NCBI GenBank assembly: GCA_963816925.1
Contig: CAWFMY010000009.1
Location: forward strand, 248,001-312,000
DNA from: CAIWHR01 sp963816925
GTDB lineage: Bacteria; Pseudomonadota; Gammaproteobacteria; Burkholderiales; Casimicrobiaceae
DNA: 64,000 nt
Direction of reading: 5' to 3'
Shown here: piece by piece, positions 40,251-48,273 of the stretch
Numbering within the stretch: the stretch's first letter is position 1
Layout: each line of letters begins with the position of its first letter
Program-made: the position numbers and the translations under genes
The notes under the pieces: model-generated
What the model saw: the letters and a program-made list of their open reading frames with translations, nothing else
Databases searched by the model: none
What the model was told of the DNA's origin: nothing

Positions 40251-40459
40251 ATGAAAATCAGTGCCCGCAACCGTTTCCCCGGTATCGTCAAGAAGATCGT
40301 GACCGGCCCGGTCAGTGCCGAGGTCATCGTCACGATCGCGCCGGGCATCGATGTCGTCGCCGTCATCAGCGCCGGATCGGCGATCGACTCGGGCTTGCGA
40401 CCGGCAAGCCGGCGCAGGTCCTGATCAAGGCGAGCAGCGTGATGATCGGCGTCGACTAG
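40251..40459 (+). CDS. mop: Mop-type molybdenum-pterin/oxyanion-binding protein (one-base deletion)
   Basis: Small TOBE-domain protein, about 70 residues, that stores or buffers molybdate/tungstate in the cytoplasm as a hexamer. It starts MKISARNRFPGIVKKIVTG and continues PVSAEVIVTIAPGIDVVAVI. A missing base near 40400 (TTGCGACC for TTGGCGACC) shifts the frame before LATGKPAQVLIKASSVMIGV and TAG at 40457-40459. This is the only clear deletion-type error in the window. AAGGAGCAGCCC precedes the ATG. Its place after tupBCA fits an oxyanion-homeostasis locus. Confidence 0.87.
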
Positions 40460-40460
40460 G

Positions 40461-40994
40461 ATGTCGCAGCGCATCGGCCATCGAGCGCTCGTCGCGCTGG
40501 CGGCGTTGGCATTCGCCGCTGCGGTCGCTGCGCAGGCGCCCCCGGCGACCACCACGCTGTCCGTCTCGGGCAACGTCGCGCAACCGCTCACGCTGACGAT
40601 CGACGATCTCAGGCGCTATCCCGCGCATCGGGTCGAGTATTCCCCGCGCGGCGGGATGTCGGAGTCGACGGCGGCCGAGCGCTCGCGGCATTACACGGGA
40701 TGCCTGCTGCGCGACGTGCTGAATGCCGCGAAGCCCACCGAAGGCAAGCCGCGCGACCTGCGCAAGAGCTATGTCCTCGCCTCGGCAAGCGATGGCTACG
40801 AAGTCGTGTTTTCGTGGGCGGAGCTTTACGTGTCGCCGCTCGGCGATTCGGTGTTCGTCGTGTACGAGCGCGACGGCGCGCCCCTCACCGATGACGAAGG
40901 GCGCATCGCGCTGGTCGCGACCAGCGATCTCCGGCCGGCGCGGCACGTCAAATGGCTGCGGGCACTGACGCTCCGCACGGCATCGGCGCCGTAG
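40461..40994 (+). CDS. Exported molybdopterin-binding-fold protein (sulfite oxidase-like)
   Basis: A 177-residue protein with a signal peptide (MSQRIGHRALVALAALAFA to AAQA) and an oxidoreductase molybdopterin-binding (SUOX-like) domain: VSGNVAQPLTLTIDDLRRYPAH, the conserved YTGCLLRDVL, ASASDGYEVVFSWAEL and PLTDDEGRIALVATSDLRPARHVKWL. It is shorter than true sulfite oxidases, and the Cys of YTGCLL is where the Mo-ligating Cys can sit, though cofactor binding is uncertain for this small group. One base separates it from mop, so it belongs to the tup-mop transcript. Confidence 0.82.
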   Translation: MSQRIGHRALVALAALAFAAAVAAQAPPATTTLSVSGNVAQPLTLTIDDLRRYPAHRVEYSPRGGMSESTAAERSRHYTGCLLRDVLNAAKPTEGKPRDLRKSYVLASASDGYEVVFSWAELYVSPLGDSVFVVYERDGAPLTDDEGRIALVATSDLRPARHVKWLRALTLRTASAP

Positions 40995-41111
40995 AGGGAT
41001 TCCCCGGCAAGGCATTCGCGAGGACGGATTCACCCGCAAGGTTGGGTATGATGTCGAGCGGCCGGCGTCGGCCTTCCGGCGGCGCGATGCCTTCATCGCG
41101 ACCCGACCCGG

Positions 41112-41534
41112 ATGACGCCCCCCGACACCCTCGAAAGCGCGCACAAGGGCAAGCGCGGACTGCGGCGCATCGTCAACGCGTTTTTTTACTCGATGTCCGG
41201 GCTGAAGCTCGCCTACAAGCATGAGGACGCGTTCCGGCAGGAAGTCCTCGGCGCCGTGATCCTGCTGCCCATCGCGTGCTTCGTTCCGGTCACGCCGGTC
41301 GAGCGCGTGCTGCTGATCGGAACGGTGCTGGTGGTGTTGATCGTCGAGTTGCTGAATTCGAGCATCGAGGCGGCGGTGGATCGGTCGGGGCTCGAAACGC
41401 ATCACCTCGCCAAGCGCGCGAAGGATATCGGCAGCGCGGCCGTATTCCTGGCGCTGATCCTGCTGGGGACGGCGTGGCTCCTGATCGTGGGCCCGCTGCT
41501 GCTGCCGGCGGTCCTGCCGGGCGGGATTCGATAG
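41112..41534 (+). CDS. dgkA: Diacylglycerol kinase
   Basis: Small integral-membrane kinase recycling diacylglycerol to phosphatidate. 140 residues from MTPPDTLESAHKGKRGLRRI. It has NAFFYSMSGLKLAYKHEDAFRQE (amphipathic helix and Glu28-equivalent), and the signature EVLNSSIEAAVD-like stretch VELLNSSIEAAVDRSGLE, followed by HHLAKRAKDIGSAAVFLAL. Three transmembrane helices. The N-terminal 12 residues are extra compared with E. coli DgkA. Confidence 0.94.
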   Translation: MTPPDTLESAHKGKRGLRRIVNAFFYSMSGLKLAYKHEDAFRQEVLGAVILLPIACFVPVTPVERVLLIGTVLVVLIVELLNSSIEAAVDRSGLETHHLAKRAKDIGSAAVFLALILLGTAWLLIVGPLLLPAVLPGGIR

Positions 41535-41992
41535 CGGTCCAGCGAGGGGAAGCGCCCCGCGCCGCAGCGGCAACGCTGTTGTCGGCGCCGGCGGGCGACG
41601 CGCGGCCAGCTCGCGCGGGATCAACAAGCGAAGCGCGAATTCCGGCATCGCCACGTTGTCCTTCCACACGCCCGATGACAGCCGCCTGTCCCGGCCATGT
41701 CTGCGACCGTGTCACACCCGTGAAACGAGGCGGTGTCGATAATAAGGGCAACATGCAGTGGCAGTCGAAGGGCCGGCGGGAATGACGGCGCCTTCGCCAA
41801 CCACAGGTTCCTTGGTCAGAACAAATTGTTATTTGGAGATGCGGAACTCCGCCGGCATAGTCGGGTCGCACGGACTTGCGGTGGAACATTCCGATTTGCC
41901 CGATCCGCGCACGCGTCTTCAAATTCGAATGGCCACGCCGCTTCCGCAGGATGCGGCGAGCGGCCCCGTATGCCAGCAACCGGAGGTCCCGG
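41535..41992. other. Intergenic stretch after dgkA
   Basis: 458 bases without a convincing gene on either strand. A short GGGG/CCCC hairpin (about 41548-41566) could end the dgkA transcript. From about 41800 the DNA is somewhat less GC-rich (ACAAATTGTTATTTGG) and may hold the promoter of the next small gene. Confidence 0.4.
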
Positions 41993-42466
41993 ATGAAACT
42001 ATCCAAGCATCGCAAGCCGCCACGAATTTCAGACGCCGCATCCAATCAGCAGGTTATCGCGGGCACCGTTCGCGCCCGCGATACGCAGTCGCTTCCCGCG
42101 GTCATTGCAAGCGCATTCACGCGGCTGCGCCTGGCGCAGCGTGTGCGCGTGCTGCGCCGGCTGCTGATGCCGATCGGTCCCATGGCGCTCGCGGTGCTGG
42201 GGGGCGGCGTCTTCGCCAAATACGCGGCGCAGGCGCGCTGGCCTCGCATGTCCGTTTCGCTGGACGATGCTGCGCGTGTGACCTCGTCCCAGGTGTACGA
42301 GCTCGTGCGCTACGTCGAGCAGAGCAACCCGAATGCGCTGCACCAAGTGCTCGTCGCCCTCACCCGCGACGGGACGACCATGACCGCGTTAGGGGCGTCG
42401 GTCGCTGCCATCGTGATGCAGCATCTTGCGACGCGGCAGGCGTCGCGACACGTCAAGACGTCCTGA
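41993..42466 (+). CDS. Hypothetical protein with one membrane segment
   Basis: About 157 residues from MKLSKHRKPPRISDAASN; GGAGG stands six bases before the ATG, which decides this start over open sequence upstream. A basic N-terminal half with RLAQRVRVLRRLL precedes a hydrophobic segment MPIGPMALAVLGGGVFA, followed by a polar C-terminal part ending with a second mildly hydrophobic stretch (MTALGASVAAIVMQHL). No family recognised. Convergent with the flavin monooxygenase gene, eight bases away. Confidence 0.6.
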   Translation: MKLSKHRKPPRISDAASNQQVIAGTVRARDTQSLPAVIASAFTRLRLAQRVRVLRRLLMPIGPMALAVLGGGVFAKYAAQARWPRMSVSLDDAARVTSSQVYELVRYVEQSNPNALHQVLVALTRDGTTMTALGASVAAIVMQHLATRQASRHVKTS

Positions 42467-42473
42467 CGTCCGG

Positions 42474-44042
42474 CTACCGGCTGCCGACGCGCAGTCGTCC
42501 GGATAGGTAACGGCGGATGGCGGCGGAATCGACGTGAACCCCGCATAGCCCGACATGGCCGTCGGGGCGCACCAGGTAGAACGACGGCTGCGGAATCCCC
42601 GCGCGCGCCAATTCGGCATCGTTGGCGGGATCGGCGGCGACGGTGTGGATGCGCAGGCTGCCCTCCCCTTCCAGCCCGCCCGCGGACGCGGCCGGCTGGC
42701 CGATCACAATCAGGTTGACGCCGGTGTCGTCGAGTTTGCCGAACAGGTCCTCGACGGGGCCGTTGGCGGAGAACTTGAGCCGCACCCACGGGAACCGATC
42801 CCCTGCGCGCGGGGCGCTCGCGGGGAGGCCCGGGAGCGATTGTGACAACGCGCTCGACCGGTAATGGATGCCCGTCTGCGAGATCGTGCGAAATGCAAAT
42901 CGCTGAATCCCCTCGCGGCGCATCGCAAACGCGGCGACGCGCGCAATGACCTTCGTGCGCAGCAGACCGGCCAGCGGATTGTCGGAGACGATCAGCCGGA
43001 ATCCGCGGTCCGTGGTGTTCAGCAATCGCTGCGCGACCGGGATGCGCTCTTCCTCGTACGAATCGAGCAGGGCCGGATCCGCGATACCCTTGACGACGAA
43101 CGCGAGCTTCCAGCCGAGGTTGTAGGCATCCTGCAAGCCGGTGTTCATCCCCTGCGCACCGACCGGGCTGTGGATATGCGCCGCGTCGCCCAGCACAAAG
43201 CAACGTCCGCTGCGAAAGCGCGGCGCCGCGCGATGCGCGATGCGATACGTGGAGAACCAGGTGCACGACCGGAAGGACAGCGCGCTTCCCGCCTCGCCCC
43301 GCATCGAGGGAACCACGTCGTCGAATTCAACGTCGGCCCGGTCGCGCAGGCTCGCGGGAAGGATGCCCACGATCCGCCAGTGATCCTCGCCGCGCATCGG
43401 GAAGAACAGGTGGAATCCGTTTTGCCAGAGGTAAACATTGACTTCGTCGGGCACCATGGTTCCCGTCGCCACCGTGTCGGCGACGAAGAACACATGTTCG
43501 TAGGGCGCGCCCGGGAACGCGATCCCGCTCCGCTCGCGCACCGCGCTGTGCGCGCCGTCGCAGCCGGCGACCCACGCAGCGGTGATCTTCCGCGACGTGC
43601 CGTCGGGCAATTTGAGCGTCGCCGCCACGTGTCCGGATTCCTGCTCGAGACCCACGAGCTCGGTATTCCACTGCACCGACAAGCCCTGGTCGCGAAGCTT
43701 GTCACCCATGATCCGCTCGTTGTCGTCCTGCCCGAGAACGAGAATGTACGGATACGGGGTCAGGGTTCGTCCGGCCTCGCCCAGCGGGACGTGCGCCGTT
43801 TTCCGGCCGTCCGCCCACAGATTGGCGCCCCGGCCGGGCTTGCCGAGCTCGAGCGCGCGCGCGACGATGCCCATGTGCGCGTAGATTTCCAGCGTGCGCG
43901 CCTGCACGCCGAGCGCTCTTGTCTGTAGCGACGGGCCGGAATGCCGGTCGATGATCCGTGCCCGCACGCCGTGCCGCGCGAGCTGGTTGGCGAGCATCAG
44001 TCCGGTCGGGCCGGCGCCGACGATCAGGACTTCCTCATCCAT
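42474..44042 (-). CDS. FAD-dependent aromatic monooxygenase (PHBH-type class A)
   Basis: Flavoprotein of 522 residues. The FAD-binding GxGxxG is in VLIVGAGPTGLMLANQLAR at the N-terminus, the DG motif is GCDGAHSAVR, and the second FAD motif is LGDAAHIHSPVGAQGMNTGL followed by QDAYNLGWKLAFV. The C-terminal thioredoxin-like domain typical of phenol hydroxylase-like members ends with FYLVRPDGHVGLCG. Such enzymes hydroxylate phenols, resorcinols or polyketides using NAD(P)H; the substrate cannot be told and no other aromatic-degradation gene adjoins. The frame is intact. Confidence 0.9.
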   Translation of the reverse strand: MDEEVLIVGAGPTGLMLANQLARHGVRARIIDRHSGPSLQTRALGVQARTLEIYAHMGIVARALELGKPGRGANLWADGRKTAHVPLGEAGRTLTPYPYILVLGQDDNERIMGDKLRDQGLSVQWNTELVGLEQESGHVAATLKLPDGTSRKITAAWVAGCDGAHSAVRERSGIAFPGAPYEHVFFVADTVATGTMVPDEVNVYLWQNGFHLFFPMRGEDHWRIVGILPASLRDRADVEFDDVVPSMRGEAGSALSFRSCTWFSTYRIAHRAAPRFRSGRCFVLGDAAHIHSPVGAQGMNTGLQDAYNLGWKLAFVVKGIADPALLDSYEEERIPVAQRLLNTTDRGFRLIVSDNPLAGLLRTKVIARVAAFAMRREGIQRFAFRTISQTGIHYRSSALSQSLPGLPASAPRAGDRFPWVRLKFSANGPVEDLFGKLDDTGVNLIVIGQPAASAGGLEGEGSLRIHTVAADPANDAELARAGIPQPSFYLVRPDGHVGLCGVHVDSAAIRRYLSGRLRVGSR

Positions 44043-44186
44043 GGGAGCCTTCCCGGTCAGGAGAATCGGAGGTAACGAGGTCGTGCGGAAATAATTTATT
44101 CGGCCGATGGCGGGCGGTCAATCGGGCCGAGCGGTCGCACCAGGCGCGAGGGTGATATCGTGGCCGTCCAGCTCCTGGGGGTGGTC

Positions 44187-44732
44187 ATGCCATCGTTTCG
44201 TCGCGCCTGGCCCGGTGTCGTTGCGGTCGTGGTTTCGCTGGCGGCAGGTTTCGCGTCGGCGCAGGCCACCTCACTGCGCGCTCCCAACGTGGTCGAAATT
44301 TCGCCGTTGCTCGTCACTTCGGGCCAACCCTCGGCGGCAGGCCTGGCGGGTCTCGCCGCACTCGGGTTCGAAGCGGTCGTCTACCTCGCACCGCCGAACG
44401 TCATGGACGCCGTCAAGGACGAGGCCATGATCGTCGGGCGCCAGGGCCTCGTGTACGTCAATATCCCGATCGATTTCGAACGACCGGCCGGCCGGGATTT
44501 CGAAACCTTCGCCGGCGTGCTGCGCGGACTCGCCGGCCGCAAGGTGCTGGTGCACTGCCAGGTCAACATGCGGGCTTCGACCATGGTCTTTCTGTATCGC
44601 ACGATCATCGCGAAGGAAGACCCGCGGATCGCGTACGATTCGGTGATCAAGACGTGGGTTCCGGAGGGCCCTTGGAAGCGTTTGATCCAGGAACAGCTAC
44701 GCCTGCACAAGATCGATTTCGAGCCGTTCTAG
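44187..44732 (+). CDS. Exported tyrosine-phosphatase-like protein with atypical CX4R loop
   Basis: About 181 residues with a signal peptide (MPSFRRAWPGVVAVVVSLA to FASAQA). The fold resembles the DSP/BLH-type phosphatases: VTSGQPSAAGLAGLAALGFEAVVYL near the N-terminus, and a P-loop-like VLVHCQVNMRASTMVFLYRT. The loop reads H-C-Q-V-N-M-R, four residues between Cys and Arg rather than the canonical five, so catalysis may be altered or absent. A GTG at 44160 in the same frame would add nine residues; the ATG is preferred because it starts the signal peptide. Divergent from the monooxygenase. Confidence 0.72.
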   Translation: MPSFRRAWPGVVAVVVSLAAGFASAQATSLRAPNVVEISPLLVTSGQPSAAGLAGLAALGFEAVVYLAPPNVMDAVKDEAMIVGRQGLVYVNIPIDFERPAGRDFETFAGVLRGLAGRKVLVHCQVNMRASTMVFLYRTIIAKEDPRIAYDSVIKTWVPEGPWKRLIQEQLRLHKIDFEPF

Positions 44733-44831
44733 GACCGCCGAGATCCGCCAGACGGACCGGCCTGCTAGAATTTCACCCCATGACGCGCGGGTCGCCGCGC
44801 GACGATGGCCGCTGCGAGAGGAAACCCCAGC

Positions 44832-45299
44832 ATGATCAACGATGCACTTCTGAAGGGCGTCTATCTGTTCGCCGATCTCGACGGGCGCCAGCGCGCCGAC
44901 TTTGCGGCGATGGCGGATGCGGTCACGCTGCCGGCGGAATACACGATCTTCGGCGTCGGCGATCCGGCGACCGCTTTGTATCTCATTCAGGACGGCACGG
45001 TGCGCATCACGACCACGTCGCCCGGCGGCCATTTGATCGACGTTGCGACTTTGGGCTCCGGATCGCACTTCGGCGAAATGGCGCTCCTCGACAACGCCCC
45101 GCGCTCCGCGACCGCGCAGACGCTGGAGCCGACGTCGCTGTTTCGCTTCGATTACGCGAAGATTCGCGCGCTGCTCGATCGCTCGCCGCCGGCCGCCAGC
45201 ATCTTCTATCACGCGCTTGCGCATTTTCTGTCGAATCGCCTGCGCCAGACGACGACCGACATGACGTTTGCGCGCGAGAAGAACCTGCGCTACTTCTAG
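44832..45299 (+). CDS. Stand-alone cyclic-nucleotide-binding domain protein
   Basis: About 155 residues from MINDALLKGVYLFADLDGRQ. It is a Crp-type effector domain: FGVGDPATALYLIQDGTVRI, LGSGSHFGEMALLDNAPRSATAQTLEPT with the phosphate-binding cassette FGEMALLDNAPRSA, and a C-terminal helical stretch. No helix-turn-helix follows, so it is not itself a Crp/Fnr regulator. It may sense cAMP or c-di-GMP and act on a partner protein. GAGAGGAAACC precedes the ATG. Confidence 0.85.
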   Translation: MINDALLKGVYLFADLDGRQRADFAAMADAVTLPAEYTIFGVGDPATALYLIQDGTVRITTTSPGGHLIDVATLGSGSHFGEMALLDNAPRSATAQTLEPTSLFRFDYAKIRALLDRSPPAASIFYHALAHFLSNRLRQTTTDMTFAREKNLRYF

Positions 45300-45437
45300 T
45301 CGCTCGATTGCCGTTGAGGGTGATTGACGATAAGCGCTTCGCGCGGTTCAGGGCGAGGCCGCAATCACCATGAAAAAGGGACCCGGCGGAAAGTCGGGCC
45401 TGACCGAATCCCCGGGTTGCCCGACCAAGGGACAATT

Positions 45438-45469
45438 CGCCGGCAATGCCGGCGCTTGACCTGGGTCAA
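45438..45469 (+). promoter_or_regulatory. Hairpin and Fnr/Dnr-type palindrome upstream of the NapB-like gene
   Basis: CGCCGGC-AAT-GCCGGCG forms a perfect seven-base hairpin at 45438-45454, directly followed by TTGACCTGGGTCAA at 45456-45469, a perfect TTGAC-N4-GTCAA palindrome of the Crp/Fnr superfamily type. It ends 48 bases before the ATG of the small cytochrome, which suits oxygen- or nitrogen-oxide-dependent control. Confidence 0.6.
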
Positions 45470-45517
45470 GAGGGGCCGCGCGCCGCGGAGTACATTTAGG
45501 CGCGAGGAGGATTTCGG

Positions 45518-45793
45518 ATGAAGCGCCTCACTGTCGTTGCCTTCGCCCTCGGTTTCGCCGCGCTCGCGCAGGGGCAGACCCCACCCTCAATTCCGCACTC
45601 GATCGACGGTTACGTGGTCACGCGGCAGGAGAACAGCTGCCTCGAATGCCACGACCGGCCGCGCGACATCGGAAAGGCGCGCGAGAAGGGGCTTTCCCCG
45701 CCGGCGCCGAAGAGCCACTACGCCAAGCTCGAAGGCAAGGCGGAGATCGGCGGCAAGTACTTCACTTGCACGTCCTGTCACTCGCGCAAGTAG
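45518..45793 (+). CDS. Small dihaem cytochrome c, NapB-like
   Basis: Periplasmic dihaem protein of 91 residues with signal peptide (MKRLTVVAFALGFAALAQGQ). Haem-binding motifs are CLECH (in RQENSCLECHDRP) and CTSCH near the C-terminus, with IPHSIDGYVVTRQ and SHYAKLEGKAEI matching the NapB pattern of haem ligands and spacing. It is shorter than ordinary NapB (about 130-160 residues), and no napA, napC or napD is visible in this window. It may serve another periplasmic reductase. AGGAGG precedes the ATG. Confidence 0.82.
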   Translation: MKRLTVVAFALGFAALAQGQTPPSIPHSIDGYVVTRQENSCLECHDRPRDIGKAREKGLSPPAPKSHYAKLEGKAEIGGKYFTCTSCHSRK

Positions 45794-45995
45794 GGGTGAA
45801 AGGCCTGGACGGCGCGCGGGATAGGAACAGCCCGGCAGCGCCGCTGCCAAGTTCCGTTTGGCGATGGTGGCGGGAATACGCGCCCGACAAACGTTCGACC
45901 CATCCCCGAATCCGTGCCAAAGCCGGGCTTGCTGGATCGGGCGACCAGATTAGCGCCGCAGCGAGTGCGATTTTTGTTGCGCGAACGCATTTCAT
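45762..45995 (-). CDS. Possible small exported protein
   Basis: 77 residues from MKCVRATKIALAAALIW. A strong AGGAGG five bases before the ATG and a signal-peptide-like start (to about SPALA) argue for a real gene; the rest (RIRGWVERLSGAYSRHH) has no recognised motif, and the C-terminal part may be out of frame. Its 3' end overlaps the 3' end of the convergent cytochrome by 32 bases. It follows the DUF4239-like gene on the same strand by 58 bases. Confidence 0.4.
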   Translation of the reverse strand: MKCVRATKIALAAALIWSPDPASPALARIRGWVERLSGAYSRHHRQTELGSGAAGLFLSRAPSRPFTPTCASDRTCK

Positions 45996-46053
45996 CCGGA
46001 CCTCCTGTTTCGAGTTTCGCGGTCTGCGGAATGTTTCCTCGTCGTGGCTGCGG

Positions 46054-46806
46054 TCAGCTGCGCAGCTGCAACTCCGCTCTCTGCAACGGTGCAGGCGAAA
46101 TCTGGATCGGCCCCGAAAACGGCACGTCCATGTCGAGAACCAGATAGATGGAGCCCGCGATCAGAAACGCCGCCACGACGAGCGTCGTCACCACGACTGC
46201 GTTGCGTGGCGCCCGAAATCCGTAACTTGCGAATATCAGCACCAGCCACGTGACGAGCATGACGATGAACGCCTTGGGAATTGTTCCTTCCGACTCCTCG
46301 ATCAGCACCCAGCGCCGTTTCACCACATTCTGGTAATTGATTTCGGCTCGACGCCACAGTTCGACGCGTCCGGGATCGGCTGGCCGTATTGTCGACAGTG
46401 CATTTCCGACCTCGTCGAGCAGGCGCTCCGCCACGCTATCCTCCAGCACGGGCGCTCCGCTGGCGGGCCATGTCCCGGCGACGGCCTGATGCACATACGT
46501 GGCCAGTTTCTCGCGGACGCCCAACGCTTCCGGGTCGACGTGCCGCAGGCTGCGATCCAGCAGGACCAGGTCCGTCGCGAATGCATGCACGTTGCGATCG
46601 ACCGCCTCGTAGGTATTCTTGGCCGAATTGATCAGCAGGCCCAGCACCAGCGACGATGCCACGACGAAGATGTTCGCGGCGAGGCGCACGACGTTGTTCG
46701 TGTCGTCGTCGCGGTGGCGAGCGGGCAATCTCGCCGACACCACGATGGAAATCATTCCTGCGGCGACGAGGCACAGAACAGATCGCTCCGCAAGCCAGAA
46801 GCTCAT
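46054..46806 (-). CDS. DUF4239-like membrane protein
   Basis: About 250 residues from MSFWLAERSVLCLVAAGMIS. Two hydrophobic helices at the N-terminus (one in NIFVVASSLVLGLLINSA) and two at the C-terminus (FIVMLVTWLVLIFASYGF and VVVTTLVVAAFLIAGSIYLVL) frame a soluble helical middle that includes NTYEAVDRNVHAFATDLVLLDRSL. This is the layout of bestrophin-like DUF4239 proteins. Function unknown. An upstream in-frame start at 46887 would add 27 residues without a membrane signal. Confidence 0.78.
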   Translation of the reverse strand: MSFWLAERSVLCLVAAGMISIVVSARLPARHRDDDTNNVVRLAANIFVVASSLVLGLLINSAKNTYEAVDRNVHAFATDLVLLDRSLRHVDPEALGVREKLATYVHQAVAGTWPASGAPVLEDSVAERLLDEVGNALSTIRPADPGRVELWRRAEINYQNVVKRRWVLIEESEGTIPKAFIVMLVTWLVLIFASYGFRAPRNAVVVTTLVVAAFLIAGSIYLVLDMDVPFSGPIQISPAPLQRAELQLRS

Positions 46807-47138
46807 TCGTGATTGTTTCCGCTCCTCATCGGGCCATGCAAGCCGGGCCGCACCCCGAAAGGCCCGCGACCGGGACGGACAATGCAAGAGACATCATTGT
46901 CGGTAAACCTTGAACACTCAAGAAGGATGCCGGCGCTAATCTAAACAGAGTGGCTGGCGCGGTCAAATTGGACGCCCGGGAAAAAGAGTGTCCAGCGATT
47001 TTGCGAGTGGATCTCGCTCGGCCACTGGTCACACTGTCCTACGAGACAATCAGTCGTCGTCGGAATGGCGCAACGAAGGCGCCGGGCGAAAGTGACGCTA
47101 CTCCAGCAACTTACGGAGCCCCTCGACAGGAGTACGCA
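46807..47138. other. Intergenic stretch at the start of the lower-GC island
   Basis: 332 bases with no gene I can support. Near 46952-46999 the sequence GGTCAAATTGGACGCCC followed by AAAAAGAGTGTCCAG resembles the terminal repeats of some insertion sequences, but no matching transposase adjoins it. Base composition falls from here on. Confidence 0.35.
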
Positions 47139-47480
47139 ATGGCTGCCGGCCGTAGCACACCGAACAGGATGCTGTATCCACCGCAGTCGAACAGGGTCGG
47201 CGTTGACAGCCTTTTGCACCGAGAAATTGTCGATCTCCAGGGACGTCGGATCGGGGAATTGCACGACATCGTATTCGACATCGCGTCGGGGCGGATCTCC
47301 CACGTATTTATTGCCATGAACGAGTGTAAATACCCGGACCAGCGTGTCATGGCTCCCTGGGATGCAATACTCGTCGAACCGGATACGCGGCGCCTGCGTT
47401 TCAAATCGTCGGCTGACTCGACCGGAATCGAGCGTTCGAGACCGAATGGCCGTCCAAGTAGCCGCGTCGCCGGTGACTAG
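47139..47480 (+). CDS. PRC-barrel domain protein
   Basis: About 113 residues from MAAGRSTPNRMLYPPQSN, with AGGAG before the ATG. The PRC-barrel core is SLLHREIVDLQGRRIGELHD, VFDIASGRISHVFIAMNE and VMAPWDAILVEPDTRRLRF, as in photosynthetic reaction centre H-subunit-like or RimM-like beta barrels. The last 30 residues (from SSADSTGIERS) are of unclear origin, because the stop codon coincides with the truncated edge of an IS30 element on the other strand; the natural C-terminus may have been replaced. Confidence 0.68.
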   Translation: MAAGRSTPNRMLYPPQSNRVGVDSLLHREIVDLQGRRIGELHDIVFDIASGRISHVFIAMNECKYPDQRVMAPWDAILVEPDTRRLRFKSSADSTGIERSRPNGRPSSRVAGD

Positions 47481-47923
47481 CTTACATGCCTTGGGACGCT
47501 GCGCACGATCCCACGCTGCCTGGTCAGCTTGGCTTGCCCGATAGCTTTCCGGGCCGCCGTTGCGCTGGAGTTCTCGACTAATCGTGGATGGCGCTCGTCC
47601 GAGCCGCGCTGATACCGACCGGAGCGATTGTCCGGCGGCCACCGCCCGGGATATTTCTTCTCGCTCGGCCAATGTCAGCGCTAAGGCGGCACGGTGTCGT
47701 TGGGCGGGACGTATCCCGCCTGACTGCACCAGGATGCCCTGCACCGATGAATGGTTTCGATCGAACAGCTGGGCAATTTGCTGTAAAGAATCGCCTTTCT
47801 GCCAGCGCTCCCACATCAGCGCCTTCTGGCTTTCCGAGTAGTACGTCCGCGGCCGGTATCCCATTTGCACACACTCCTACTGCTTACGCAGATTTTAGTG
47901 TGTTGCATTGACCGGTTGAATCC
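47478..47923 (-). mobile_element. Truncated IS30-family element: 5' end and N-terminal part of the transposase
   Basis: On the minus strand, MQMGYRPRTYYSESQKALMW starts at 47870 and reads 131 residues of an IS30-family transposase: WERWQKGDSLQQIAQLFDRN and SVSARLGRAPSTISRELQRN are its two DNA-binding helices, ending RAQRPKACKL at about 47478. Beyond this the frame reads antisense through the PRC-barrel gene, so the DDE catalytic domain is missing. Upstream of the start codon, GTGTTGCATTGACCGGTTGA (47899-47918) looks like the IS inverted repeat. The element is inactive. Confidence 0.75.
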
Positions 47924-48273
47924 AAGGCCGTTAGCAGACGTTGGTTCGGGACGATTTCGCGGATGAGACGACGCCCACCGCTTCGCCAAGCAAGTCGGTG
48001 GCACTCCGCACAAGCTTAAATCGGACCTTGCGGGCCCCGTAAACTATCAGCCGCCGCAGGAACGTCCCGACAAGCCGGCGTTTGCTAGCGTCGATTCCTG
48101 ATGGTTTGCGGCGATGCGGGTCAAGCTCTAGGAACCGCTGGCCAATCCTAGTCACGGGGGGCTTGTACCTGCTCCGAGCTGCGGGAATAATGCACGTCGA
48201 TTCCACAACCCGGGCCAGCACGGCGGTGAAGCGCTCGGTCACAACAATTTTCAGGGAAAGCGGGAGGCCACTT
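47924..48273. other. Intergenic stretch upstream of the third beta-helix gene
   Basis: 350 bases, lower in GC than the surroundings, with no convincing gene. A good ribosome site (GGGAGG) close to its right end serves the next gene. Confidence 0.4.

Noticed and set aside
45370..45459. 29-codon frame (MKKGPGGKSGLTES...) before the NapB-like gene
   Set aside because: Weak ribosome site, no motif, and its 3' end overlaps the hairpin and Fnr-type box, which look regulatory.
46952..46999. Insertion-sequence terminal repeat (GGTCAAATTGGAC...)
   Set aside because: Resembles some IS ends but has no partner repeat or transposase nearby, so it is mentioned only as part of the intergenic description.
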